Below, piece after piece: positions 20,224 through 27,975 of a DNA stretch of 64,000 bases. The stretch comes from Mangrovicoccus ximenensis. GTDB taxonomy: Bacteria; Pseudomonadota; Alphaproteobacteria; Rhodobacterales; Rhodobacteraceae. Location: the NCBI RefSeq assembly GCF_003056725.1, contig NZ_QBKZ01000013.1, forward strand, positions 59,519 to 123,518. Direction: 5' to 3'. Positions within the stretch are counted from its first letter, which is position 1. Every line of letters begins with the position of its first letter. Under the pieces are notes generated by a model. It saw only the letters and a list, made by a program, of their open reading frames with translations, was not told the origin of the DNA and did not search any database. Both the position numbers and the translations under genes were made by a program.

Positions 20224-20895
20224 ATGAGCGACTACAAGCCGAACACGTCAGCAGATGTGCTGCATGCGAAGCTGAGGCAGCGAATCTGGGAGGGCCGGTT
20301 CCTGCCCGGAGACCGCGTTTCGATCCGCGCGCTGGCCCAGGAAGAGGGCGTCAGCGTGATTCCGGTACGCGACGCGGTTCGGCGGCTGGTGGCCGAGGGG
20401 GCGCTGTGCTTTGCCGACAGCCGCACCATCGAAGTGCCGCGGCTGAGCCTCGCAAACCACCGCGACATCCTCTTCGCCCGGATGCAGCTGGAACCGGAGA
20501 CCGCCAGCCGCGCCTTTCCCGCCCTGTCGCAGAACGACCTCGACACGCTGGTCAGCCATGACATGGCCGTCAACCGCGCGATCGAGGCGGGCGATCTGGA
20601 CGCCTACATGGCCGCGAATTTCGATTTCCATTTCCATATCTACCGCAAGGCGGGCACGCCGGTGCTGTTCCGCCTGATCGAGATCCTCTGGCTGCAATCG
20701 GGCCCGTCCATGCGCTACATCGCCGGGCAGTACCGTGCCCAGGAGATGGCCGCGGATTTCCACAAGGAAGCGACGGACGCGCTGACCCGGCGCGATTGCG
20801 ACGGTTTCGCGGCTGCGCTGCGCAACGACATCGCGCAGGGCATGGACTTCATCCGCAACGCCGAAACCTCTCCTGAAGGGCATCCGGCGCCATGA
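20224..20895 (+). CDS. GntR-family (FadR-type) transcriptional regulator
   Basis: A 223-residue regulator starting at ATG 20224; the purine-rich GATGGAAAT before it serves as a ribosome-binding site. The winged helix-turn-helix covers about residues 10-70 (LHAKLRQRIWEGRFLPGDRVSIRALA, then PVRDAVRRLVAEGAL). The all-helical FCD effector domain follows, with a likely metal site formed by the Asp/His residues of the DFHFHIYRKAG segment and later His residues. FCD regulators respond to organic acids or amines. Placement next to a catabolic glutamine synthetase suggests that gene, now truncated, as its target, perhaps with autoregulation. Confidence 0.85.
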   Translation: MSDYKPNTSADVLHAKLRQRIWEGRFLPGDRVSIRALAQEEGVSVIPVRDAVRRLVAEGALCFADSRTIEVPRLSLANHRDILFARMQLEPETASRAFPALSQNDLDTLVSHDMAVNRAIEAGDLDAYMAANFDFHFHIYRKAGTPVLFRLIEILWLQSGPSMRYIAGQYRAQEMAADFHKEATDALTRRDCDGFAAALRNDIAQGMDFIRNAETSPEGHPAP

Positions 20896-21096
20896 TCGCG
20901 GAGCGGGCCGGCCGGGCCGGCGGTCTCTCCCGCTGCAGTCCCGGTTCGAGGGATGCGCCGCCGGAGCCGAGACACCGCTGCCCCCGTCGCGAACCACTGC
21001 TGCCCATATCCGGGGTCAAGGCCCCGAGCGGCTGCGGCCGCGCGCCGGGGAGGGCGGAGCGGGGGCCGCCGGAGAGCCCCATCCGAGTTCCACCCC

Positions 21097-21131
21097 TTGA
21101 ACCACACGTTTCATGGCGCTATTTTGCGTCA
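21097..21131 (+). promoter_or_regulatory. Promoter and candidate operator of the Xre/RES module
   Basis: TTGAAC (21097-21102), a 17-nt spacer and TATTTT (21120-21125) form a good sigma-70 promoter 26 nt before the antitoxin start. The -10 box is enclosed by an imperfect dyad, TGGCGC (21114-21119) and GCGTCA (21126-21131), 5 of 6 positions paired. This is where an autoregulating antitoxin would block RNA polymerase. Confidence 0.5.
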
Positions 21132-21150
21132 AGAACAGCGAGGTTTCTGC

Positions 21151-21501
21151 ATGGACTTCCGGACCCTGACCGATGACGGCGCCTTCAGCCCCGATCTGAT
21201 CTCGGAGGCATTGCGCACCAACCGTGCCGAGATTGCCGCCACGCTCGGCCTCGGCCGCGATGCCTTCAGCCGCAAGGAGCGCGTCCTGGCGGTCAAGACC
21301 CAGACCCGGCTGCGCGAAATGGTCGAAATCCTCAACCGCGTCGAGAGGCAGGCGGGCTCGCCGCTGGCCGCCTATGCCTGGTTCCGCTCCGAGCCGCTGC
21401 CGGGCTTCGGCGGCATGACCGCCGACCAGCTGGTCCGCGACGGCCATGCCGATTTCGTGCGCGCCCATCTCGACCGGGTGATGGCGGGCGGATTTGCATG
21501 A
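21151..21501 (+). CDS. Antitoxin with Xre/MbcA/ParS toxin-binding domain (DUF2384)
   Basis: A 116-residue protein, ATG at 21151. The N-terminal half is helical and Xre-like (DLISEALRTNRAEIAATLGL). The C-terminal half has the DUF2384 pattern: LREMVEILNRVERQAGSP, AYAWFRSEPLPGFGGMTADQLVRDG and a terminal helix. The GLTPxQLV-like region inserts into the active site of the partner RES toxin. The stop overlaps the toxin start by 4 bp. With the toxin it should bind the upstream dyad and repress the pair. This is a type II module of the MbcTA/ParST class. Confidence 0.82.
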   Translation: MDFRTLTDDGAFSPDLISEALRTNRAEIAATLGLGRDAFSRKERVLAVKTQTRLREMVEILNRVERQAGSPLAAYAWFRSEPLPGFGGMTADQLVRDGHADFVRAHLDRVMAGGFA

Positions 21502-22034
21502 CGGAGCTGCCCGGGCGCCGGTTCGCCGGACCCGTTTTCCGCGCCCACAATCCCGAATGGGCCTATGATCCGGCCTCGGGCGAAGGCGCGCGGCGCCATG
21601 GCGGCCGGTTCAACCGCAGGGGCAGGGCAGCGCTCTATTCGGCACTGTCTCCGCTGGGGGCCATCCGCGAGGCCAGCCCGCTGGGGCGGCCGATGGAGCC
21701 GGTGACGCTCTGCGAATATGCCGTCGACTGCGCCGGGGTCTTCGATGCCACCGATCCGCGGATGCTGGCGGCGGAGGGCGTGGCGCCGCCGGAGCTGGAC
21801 TGTCCCGACTGGGAATTGCGCATGCTCCGGGGCGATCCGGTGCCGCCGCAGGACCTTGCCGAGCGGCTGGTGGCCCGCGGCTATGCGGCGCTGATGGTGC
21901 AGAGCTTCGCGCGCGGCGCCGGTCCCTCGGATGTCAACCTGGTGTTCTGGACATGGACAGGGCGGCCGCCGCACCAGGTCCGGGTCGTGGACAGCATCCA
22001 GCGCCTGCCGCGCGACCGGAGCTCCTGGCAGTAG
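21498..22034 (+). CDS. RES-domain toxin (NAD-consuming)
   Basis: A 178-residue RES protein translated from an ATGA overlap with the antitoxin. The RES core is present: an early FRAHNPEWAYDP with Arg15, GGRFNRRGRAALYSAL (Arg38, Tyr47) and Glu58 in AIREAS. Characterised members degrade NAD+ by phosphorolysis or ADP-ribosylate a target, stopping growth when the antitoxin is lost. The gene order antitoxin-toxin and the 4-bp overlap match the family. Nothing looks broken, so the pair is predicted to be active. Confidence 0.85.
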   Translation: MTELPGRRFAGPVFRAHNPEWAYDPASGEGARRHGGRFNRRGRAALYSALSPLGAIREASPLGRPMEPVTLCEYAVDCAGVFDATDPRMLAAEGVAPPELDCPDWELRMLRGDPVPPQDLAERLVARGYAALMVQSFARGAGPSDVNLVFWTWTGRPPHQVRVVDSIQRLPRDRSSWQ

Positions 22035-22091
22035 CCGGCGTCTCATGGCCCGGAATTTGCATGGACCCCGGCAGGCATCCTCCCGCCTGCC

Positions 22092-22120
22092 GGACGCCGT
22101 CCCCAAGAGGGGCGGCGTCC
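22092..22120 (+). terminator. Strong stem-loop after the RES gene
   Basis: An inverted repeat of 12 bp with one bulged base (22092-22104 against 22109-22120, loop AAGA) lies 58 nt past the toxin stop and 45 nt before the next start. It may end the toxin-antitoxin transcript; no T-run follows. Confidence 0.4.
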
Positions 22121-22164
22121 GGACGGGCGTGCCGCTTCCGAAATGCCTCGCAAGGAAAAGCAGG

Positions 22165-23019
22165 ATGCTCGATCTCCATAAACTCTCCGCCTACAAGATT
22201 CCCGATACCGAAATGACGGTGACCCGGCGGGACACGGTCCTCTACAACCTGTCGGTCGGGCTCGGCGCCGATCCGGTCGACGAGGCGCAGCTGCGGTTCC
22301 TGCGGCCCGGCGACCTCTCGGCGGTCCCCAGCATGGCGACGATGATCGCCATGCCCTACGCTTGGATCCGCAAGGCCGATGCCGGCTTCTCCGGCAAGAG
22401 CGTCCATGCCGGGATCCGCTTCCGCCTGCATGAGCCGCTGCCGCCCGAGGGCAGCTTCGTCTCGGTCAACGCGGTGGGCGAAATCCTCGACAAGGGGCCC
22501 GGCAAGGCGGCCATCGTCTCGAACGAGCGGCGCATCCACGACAAGGCAACGGGCCGGCTGCTGGTCTCGATCCGCTCCACCAACATGTTCCGCGGCGATG
22601 GCGGCTTCGGCGGTCCCGGCCAGCCGGCCGAGCCGCCGGTCGAGCTGCCCGACCGCAGCCCGGATGCCGTGCACGAGATGCCGACGCTGCCGCAGCAAGG
22701 GCTGCTCTACCAACTCAACGGCGACTGGAACCCGCTGCACAACGATCCGGAAACCGCCCGCAGCCAGGGATTTCCGCGTCCGATCCTGCACGGGCTGTGC
22801 ACCTACGGGATCACCTGCCACGCCCTGCTGCGCCATCTGTGCGGCTACGACCCGGCGCGCATCCGGATGATGACGGCGAATTTCACCCGTCCGGTCTATC
22901 CCGGCGAGACCCTGGCCGTGCGCATCTGGCACGCGCCGGGCGGCGTCTTCTTCCAGACAGCCGTTCCGGCGCGCGGCGAGACGGTGCTCGACCGGGGCTT
23001 CGCCGAGATCGGCGGCTGA
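22165..23019 (+). CDS. MaoC-like double-hotdog enoyl-CoA hydratase
   Basis: A 284-residue protein starting at ATG 22165 after AAGGA. It has two hotdog domains, as in eukaryotic-type hydratase 2. The hydratase-2 motif is in the second domain: GDWNPLHNDPETARSQGF followed by PILHG, giving catalytic Asp187 and His192. The first domain keeps the fold without the motif. The reaction is hydration of a trans-2-enoyl-CoA to the (R)-3-hydroxyacyl-CoA. It precedes a tripartite tricarboxylate transporter operon by 284 nt, so it may serve the breakdown of the imported acid after CoA activation, which is inference. Confidence 0.8.
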   Translation: MLDLHKLSAYKIPDTEMTVTRRDTVLYNLSVGLGADPVDEAQLRFLRPGDLSAVPSMATMIAMPYAWIRKADAGFSGKSVHAGIRFRLHEPLPPEGSFVSVNAVGEILDKGPGKAAIVSNERRIHDKATGRLLVSIRSTNMFRGDGGFGGPGQPAEPPVELPDRSPDAVHEMPTLPQQGLLYQLNGDWNPLHNDPETARSQGFPRPILHGLCTYGITCHALLRHLCGYDPARIRMMTANFTRPVYPGETLAVRIWHAPGGVFFQTAVPARGETVLDRGFAEIGG

Positions 23020-23303
23020 GACCGCGGGCCGCCGCTGCCGGATAATTCGGAGATTCCGCACAATCCCCGGAAACTCCGCATGATCGGTCCAATGTTGCGT
23101 TGGCAGGACCGGGCCCGGCGGCAAGGATGGTCCCAGGTGGTGCCGCAACCCCGCCCTTCCGCCGCCGCACAGCGCTGCGGCCGGAGGCGGGCACGGGCGC
23201 TCCGGAGCGTTTGGAGGAGCGTTTCCGGGGCGGACGGACCGGGCGGCACATGCCTGCGCGACGCCAGGGCGGACGGGAGATCCGCGGCGGTTGGGAGGAA
23301 AAA

Positions 23304-23756
23304 GTGCTGGACCGAAACTACCGTGATGCCGCCGCCGGCATCGTGATCGCGCTGATGGGCACGATGATCGCGGCGCATGCATATTTCAACCTCGAGATGG
23401 GAACGGCGCGGCGGATGGGGCCGGGCATGGTGCCCTTCTGGCTGGGTCTGCTGATGCTGGCGCTCGGTGCCGCCATCGGCCTCAAGGGCTGGCGCGAAAG
23501 CGGCGGGCGCGACCTGGCGCTGCCGGTCAGGCCGCTCGCCGTCGTGGGACTGGCCATCGCGGCGTTCGCGCTGGCCGTGCCGCATGTCGGCGTGCTGCCG
23601 GCAGTCTTCCTGCTGGCTTGCATCGCGACCGCCGCCGAACCCGGCATGCCCCTGCCGCGGCGGCTGATGCTGGCCGCCGGGCTCTCGGCCTTCTGCTATG
23701 TCGTCTTTTCGCTGCTGCTGCAGCTGACGCTGCCGATGATCGATTGGAGGCTCTGA
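23304..23756 (+). CDS. tctB: Tripartite tricarboxylate transporter, small membrane subunit TctB
   Basis: A 150-residue protein with four membrane helices; start is GTG 23304, placed eight bases after GGGAGGAA. Earlier in-frame codons lack a ribosome-binding site. The first helix follows DRNYRDAAAGIVIALMG, and GPGMVPFWLG is the typical loop after helix one. TctB pairs with TctA to form the membrane part of a secondary importer driven by cation gradients. Its stop overlaps the tctA start by one base. The gene order tctB-tctA-tctC differs from the classical tctC-B-A but is common in these bacteria. Confidence 0.85.
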   Translation: MLDRNYRDAAAGIVIALMGTMIAAHAYFNLEMGTARRMGPGMVPFWLGLLMLALGAAIGLKGWRESGGRDLALPVRPLAVVGLAIAAFALAVPHVGVLPAVFLLACIATAAEPGMPLPRRLMLAAGLSAFCYVVFSLLLQLTLPMIDWRL

Positions 23757-25258
23757 TGGACATGCTCGCGAATGTCGCCCTCGGCCTCGAGACCGCGCTG
23801 ATGCCGGTCAACCTGGCCTACTGCCTGCTCGGCGTGTTCCTCGGCATCGTCGTCGGGGTCATCCCCGGCATCGGGGCGCTGGCCACCATGTCGATGCTGA
23901 TCCCCATGACCTTCGTGATGGAGCCGGCCTCGGCGCTGATCATGCTGGCCGGGATCTACTACGGGAGCTGCTTCGGCTCCAGCGTGTCGGCCATCCTGAT
24001 CAACATCCCCGGCGCGCCGCACAGCGCGGTCACCTGCCTGGACGGCAATCCGATGGCGCGCAGCGGCCGCGCCGGAGTGGCGCTGTTCATGGCCTCGATC
24101 GCCTCCTTCGCCGGCGGCTCGCTCGGGATCGTCGTGCTGATGGCCTTCGCACCGGCCCTGGGCAAGTTCGCCCTCCAGATCGGCCCGGCGGAGTATTTCT
24201 CGCTGGTGCTCCTCGGCATGGTCGCGTCTTCCGCGATCGGCTCGGGGTCGATGCTCAAGAGCCTCGCCATGGCGGCGGCCGGGATCTGGCTGGGGCTGAT
24301 CGGCACCGACCCCAATACAGGCAGCTACCGCTACACTTTCGGCGCGCTCGAGCTGACCGGGGGCGTGCACCTGATCGCCCTGGCGATGGGCTTCTTCGGC
24401 GTCACCGAGGTGATCTGCTCGATCGGCCGCCTGTCGCTGAGCCATGTCACGCCGGGCAAGGTCAATTTCCGTTCGATGCTGCCGACGCGCGAGGACCTGC
24501 GCCGCTCGGCCGGGCCGATCCTGCGCGGCACCGGGCTCGGCGCGTTCTTCGGCGCGCTGCCGGGGACGGGACCGACGGTGGCCGCCTACATCTCCTACGC
24601 GGTGGAACTGCGGGTCACGAAGACCCGCGCGCGCTTCGGCAAGGGCGCCGTCGAGGGCGTCGTCGCGCCGGAGGCCGCCAACAATGCCGCCGACCAGACC
24701 TCGTTCATCCCGACACTGTCGCTGGGTATCCCGGGCAGCGCCACCATGGTGCTGCTGCTCGCGGCGCTGATCATCCAGGGGATCACCCCCGGGCCGACGC
24801 TGGTGGCCAACCATCCCGACATCTTCTGGGGCCTGGTCATGAGCTTCTGGGTCGGCAACATCCTGCTCGTGGTGATGAATATCGGCCTCATCGGCTTCTG
24901 GGTGCGGCTGCTGCTGATCCCCTACCGCTATCTCTATCCCGCGATCCTGATGTTCGTCTGCGTCGGCACCTATTCCATCGCCGCCTCGCCCTTCGACGTC
25001 TGGCTGATGCTGCTCTTCGGCGTGGCGGGCGCATTCATGCGGCTGGCCGGCCTGTCGCCGACCTCGCTGCTGCTCGGCTTCATCCTCGGGCCGATGCTCG
25101 AGGAGAACTTCCGCCGCGCCATGGTCATTTCGCGCGGGGATTTCGCCTATTTCGTCGAACAGCCGATCAGCGCCGCGATCCTCGCGGCCACCGCGATGAT
25201 CGTCCTGTTCGGCGCCTGGAGTTCCGTCCGGTCGGCCCGCGCCCTGCGCACCGCCTGA
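23756..25258 (+). CDS. tctA: Tripartite tricarboxylate transporter, large permease TctA
   Basis: A 500-residue permease of about twelve helices. It shows the two TctA signatures: VVGVIPGIGALATMSMLIP near residue 35-50, and the related GALPGTGPTVAAYISYAVEL near residue 265. These repeated Gly/Pro motifs line the substrate site of the two pseudo-symmetric halves. PEAANNAADQTSFIPTLSLG is also diagnostic. It imports a di- or tricarboxylate or similar acid delivered by TctC. The neighbouring hydratase suggests a compound catabolised via CoA esters. Coupled to tctB by a 1-bp overlap and complete. Confidence 0.92.
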   Translation: MDMLANVALGLETALMPVNLAYCLLGVFLGIVVGVIPGIGALATMSMLIPMTFVMEPASALIMLAGIYYGSCFGSSVSAILINIPGAPHSAVTCLDGNPMARSGRAGVALFMASIASFAGGSLGIVVLMAFAPALGKFALQIGPAEYFSLVLLGMVASSAIGSGSMLKSLAMAAAGIWLGLIGTDPNTGSYRYTFGALELTGGVHLIALAMGFFGVTEVICSIGRLSLSHVTPGKVNFRSMLPTREDLRRSAGPILRGTGLGAFFGALPGTGPTVAAYISYAVELRVTKTRARFGKGAVEGVVAPEAANNAADQTSFIPTLSLGIPGSATMVLLLAALIIQGITPGPTLVANHPDIFWGLVMSFWVGNILLVVMNIGLIGFWVRLLLIPYRYLYPAILMFVCVGTYSIAASPFDVWLMLLFGVAGAFMRLAGLSPTSLLLGFILGPMLEENFRRAMVISRGDFAYFVEQPISAAILAATAMIVLFGAWSSVRSARALRTA

Positions 25259-25350
25259 CGCCCCCCATGCGGCCGCCCGCCCGGAGGAGGGGCGGGGCCG
25301 TTCGAAGCCCGGGCGGAGATCCGGGCACATCCCGAAGGAGGAGAACCGAC

Positions 25351-26328
25351 ATGAACCGCAGAACCGCCTTGCTCGGCGCCGCGTCCGCGCTTGCCGCCAT
25401 CGCCGCTCTCGCCGGCGCCGCCGCCGCGCAGGACGATGATTTCCCGCAGAAGCCGATCACGCTGATCGTGCCATCGGCCCCCGGCGGCTCGACCGACGTC
25501 ACCGCGCGCAAGACCGCCGAGCTGATGGGCGAGCATCTCGGCGTGACCATCGTGGTCGAGAACCGGCCCGGCGGCGGCACGCTGATCGGATCGCGCCATG
25601 TCGCCCAGTCCGATCCCGACGGCTACACCCTGCTGGCCCAGTCGAGCGCGGTCAGCATGTTCCCCTTCACCTTCCGCGATCCCGGCGTGTCGCTGGACGA
25701 CCTGCGGCCGATCGGCGTCATGCTGCGCCAGGCCAATGTCTTCTCGGTCGGCCAGGCCTCCGAATTCACCTCGATGGCCGATCTCATCGCGCATTCCGAG
25801 GCGCATCCCGAGGATCTGACCTTCGGAACCGGCGGTCCGGCCAGCCCGATCAGCTACACGGTCGAGATGTTCAAGCACGCCTCGGGCGCCAACCTGTCGC
25901 CGGTGCAGTACAAGGGCGCCGGCGACACCTTCCCCGACGTGATCGCCGGGCGGGTGACGATGGTCTCCTCGGGCTATTCGGGGCAGTCGGGATTCTACGA
26001 ACAGGGCCAGCTGCGCCCGCTCGCCGTCTCGGGGCCCGAACGGATCGCCTCGCTGCCCGACGTGCCGACGCTGCGCGAGGTCGGCGTGCCGCTCGACGTC
26101 TCGGTCTGGCTCGGCATCTTCGCCGTGGCGGGCACGCCGGACCCGGTGGTCGCGAAGCTGTCCGGCGCGCTGCAATACGCGCTGGAAGACGAGGCGCGCC
26201 GCGCCGAGATCATCGAACAGGGCGGCGATCCGGCCTTCCTGGCGCCGGAGGAATTCGAGGCGCTGCTGGCCAGGGAGGCCGAGACCTTCCGCGAACTGGC
26301 GGACGTGACCGGGATCGAACCGCAGTAA
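25351..26328 (+). CDS. tctC: Tripartite tricarboxylate transporter, substrate-binding protein (Bug/TctC family)
   Basis: A 325-residue periplasmic protein, ATG at 25351 after AAGGAGGAG. The signal peptide spans residues 1-25, ending AAAA before QDDD. The Bug family pattern follows: FPQKPITLIVPSAPGGSTDVTAR near the start, VVENRPGGG and DGYTLL. Bug proteins bind carboxylates through backbone amides and two waters, so the sequence does not reveal the ligand. It is 92 nt after tctA; the GC-rich stem in that gap may tune its expression. It appears complete. Confidence 0.9.
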   Translation: MNRRTALLGAASALAAIAALAGAAAAQDDDFPQKPITLIVPSAPGGSTDVTARKTAELMGEHLGVTIVVENRPGGGTLIGSRHVAQSDPDGYTLLAQSSAVSMFPFTFRDPGVSLDDLRPIGVMLRQANVFSVGQASEFTSMADLIAHSEAHPEDLTFGTGGPASPISYTVEMFKHASGANLSPVQYKGAGDTFPDVIAGRVTMVSSGYSGQSGFYEQGQLRPLAVSGPERIASLPDVPTLREVGVPLDVSVWLGIFAVAGTPDPVVAKLSGALQYALEDEARRAEIIEQGGDPAFLAPEEFEALLAREAETFRELADVTGIEPQ

Positions 26329-26621
26329 CCTCCCGCCGGGCGGCCGCGGCCTGCCGCCGCCCGGTCCCTGCGTCGCACATGGGCCACAGCGCGCAGGCCC
26401 GATTGCGGAGCGCAAGGACGCTCCGCCGTCCCCCACCGCAGAGCGCGCGGGGCGTTTCGGTCCTTCGGCCGCGAAGCGGCCCCCGCTGCCTGCCATGAGC
26501 GGAAAGGCGAGCGGAGCGCGTGCCATGGCAAGCGGCCCTGCCGCCATGCAGAGGCGCCGCCAGCCGCCGCGGCACCGGCGGAGCGGAGAGCCGGAGAACC
26601 AAAGCGGCTCCCCGGTCCGGA
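26329..26621. other. Non-coding gap after tctC
   Basis: I see no gene in these 293 nt. Several short GC-rich inverted repeats occur just after the tctC stop and could end its transcript, but none has a T-run. The gap separates the tct operon from the convergent RTX remnant. Confidence 0.4.
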
Positions 26622-26925
26622 TCAGAGCAGGAAACCGATCTCCTCGGGGTCCAATCCGCCTGCTCCGCGCAGCAGCACCGCGCCGCCGGACCCGGCGAGG
26701 CCGATCACCAGGTCATCGCCTTCGCGGACCACGTCAATCGCTGTCTCGCCGTCCAGGGCGAAGGCAGCCAGGTCCAGAAGGTCGGCCCCGGCGTCGAAAT
26801 CCGTCACCGTGTCGCGGCCGCCGCCCGGAGCGAAGACGAAGACATCCGCGCCCCCGCCGCCGGTCAGCAGGTCGTCGCCGGCGCCGCCCGCCAGCGTATC
26901 CGCACCGAAGCCGCCGTCGAGGGAT
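26622..26925 (-). pseudogene. RTX (hemolysin-type Ca-binding repeat) protein, C-terminal fragment
   Basis: About 100 residues carrying nonapeptide repeats (DGGFGADTLAGGAGDDLLTGGGGADVF) followed by the typical end domain, with DTVTDFDAGADLLDLAAF. This is the C-terminus of a secreted RTX protein exported by a type I system through its C-terminal signal. The catalytic or adhesive N-terminal part and the start codon are missing. The frame begins next to the transcription terminator of the DUF1127 gene, near 26925. No type I secretion genes are visible in the window. It is a remnant, or one side of a join. Confidence 0.8.
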
Positions 26926-26930
26926 GCCCG

Positions 26931-26961
26931 AAACGACAAAGGCGGCCCGCAGGGGACCGCC
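26931..26961 (-). terminator. Intrinsic terminator of the DUF1127 gene
   Basis: On the minus strand GGCGG...CCGCC arms (26941-26961) form a stem and are followed by TTTGTCGTTT, a T-rich tract. It lies 70 nt downstream of the DUF1127 stop and just before the RTX fragment. Confidence 0.65.
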
Positions 26962-27030
26962 GATGGCATCCGCAGGCAGGCTGCGGGAGGTAGTCACGGT
27001 CCGTCCCCGGAGCTCCGGGGGCGCGCCGTC

Positions 27031-27228
27031 TCAGCGGGCGGCGCGCAGTGCGGCAGCGTCGATCTCGTCGCGGCTCAGGCCGATGTCGCGCAGGGTCTCG
27101 TCCGAAAGGGCGGACAGGGCGCGGCGGGTCTTCTCGACGCGGGCAGCCTTGGCGAAGCCGGCGGCAAGGGATTCGTAGACGCGCAGGGTGTAGGACGGCT
27201 TGCGCGCTGCAAGGGTAGCGGTGGTCAT
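27031..27228 (-). CDS. DUF1127 small basic protein
   Basis: A 65-residue protein, ATG at 27228 with CGGAG upstream. The C-terminal half carries the DUF1127 motif LSALSDETLRDIGLSRDEID, an Arg/Leu-rich helix pair. In Rhodobacter and Agrobacterium, small proteins of this family bind RNA and influence phosphate, sRNA and carbon regulation. It is monocistronic, with its own terminator at 26931-26961. A second, shorter family member is encoded at 62032-62196. Confidence 0.85.
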   Translation of the reverse strand: MTTATLAARKPSYTLRVYESLAAGFAKAARVEKTRRALSALSDETLRDIGLSRDEIDAAALRAAR

Positions 27229-27365
27229 GGCAATGCTCCGAAGGTTTTCACATCGCAGAAACGGCAATCATTCCTGCCTTCGGGATGCACATATGTTGCG
27301 CAGTTTGAAAACACCAATGCCGGATCGGCCAAGCGGGATTGCACCGGACGCATGGCCCTGCGGGA

Positions 27366-27600
27366 TCAGCCGAAGCCCTGCGACGCCAGCCCCCAGACCT
27401 TGCCGGACACGGGCACCGCTCCGCGCTGCATGACAGTTCCCTCATGCTCCCGCAAGAGCCCGAGAGCAGCCAGATCGGCCCCCAGCCCGGCGCCGTCCGG
27501 CACGTCGATCCGCAGGTAGCCGCCCGCCGCCAGCGCCGCGCCCTGCCGGATCAGCACCGCCGCTTCGGCGCGGTCCACCCTGGGCCGCTTCGGCCCGGGC
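27366..27600 (-). pseudogene. GNAT-like acetyltransferase, C-terminal fragment
   Basis: The minus-strand frame gives about 75 residues that resemble the end of a GNAT-type acetyltransferase: an Arg/Ala helix (RAEAAVLIRQGAALAAGG), a strand YLRIDVPDG, a helix LGADLAALGLLREHEG and a closing strand TVMQRG. The acetyl-CoA-binding motif A and the start are missing. Upstream the sequence switches to the other strand's CcdA fragment at about 27600. The family call is moderate because the diagnostic region is not present. Confidence 0.45.
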
Positions 27601-27601
27601 A

Positions 27602-27670
27602 GGACTCGACGACGAGGCCCGCCATCTCGAGGCCTCCGGCCCCACCCTCGCGCGGTTCCGCCGCTTCTGA
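27602..27670 (+). pseudogene. CcdA-type antitoxin, C-terminal fragment
   Basis: The frame ending at the TGA 27668-27670 reads DDEARHLEASGPTLARFRRF, the characteristic CcdA tail, including the ARFRRF/ARYRxF terminus that wraps around CcdB. Its ribbon-helix-helix DNA-binding domain and start codon are missing; the DNA before it belongs to a GNAT fragment on the other strand. The stop lies 5 nt before the toxin ATG, the normal spacing for this pair. Confidence 0.7.
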
Positions 27671-27675
27671 CCGGC

Positions 27676-27975
27676 ATGGCCCAAGGCGATATCCACCGCA
27701 CCCGCGACGGGCGCGACCTGATCTGCCGCGTGCAGACCGATCTTGGCGTCGACACGCCCTATGTGCTCTGCGCGCCGGTGCTGCCGCGGGCCGAATGGGG
27801 CGCGCTGGTGCCGAAGCTGCACATCCCCGTCCGCCTCGGCGGCGTGCCGCATGTCATCCTGATGTCGCAGATGGTCGCCATCCCCGCGCGCGAAATCGGC
27901 CCCGTCACCGGCAGTGCCGCCGCCTGGCGGGACGAGATCGTCGCGGCGGTGGACCTGCTGGTCTCGGGGTTCTGA
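27676..27975 (+). CDS. ccdB: CcdB-family toxin
   Basis: A 99-residue protein matching CcdB over its length: a beta-rich core (RDLICRVQTDL, YVLCAPVLPRAEWG), then VILMSQMVAIPAREIG and the C-terminal helix WRDEIVAAVDLLVSGF. The last three residues of CcdB are important for poisoning DNA gyrase, and the SGF end resembles the classical TGI/SGI end. There is no convincing ribosome-binding site, so translation would depend on coupling to the antitoxin, which is truncated upstream. The toxin itself appears intact. Confidence 0.8.
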   Translation: MAQGDIHRTRDGRDLICRVQTDLGVDTPYVLCAPVLPRAEWGALVPKLHIPVRLGGVPHVILMSQMVAIPAREIGPVTGSAAAWRDEIVAAVDLLVSGF

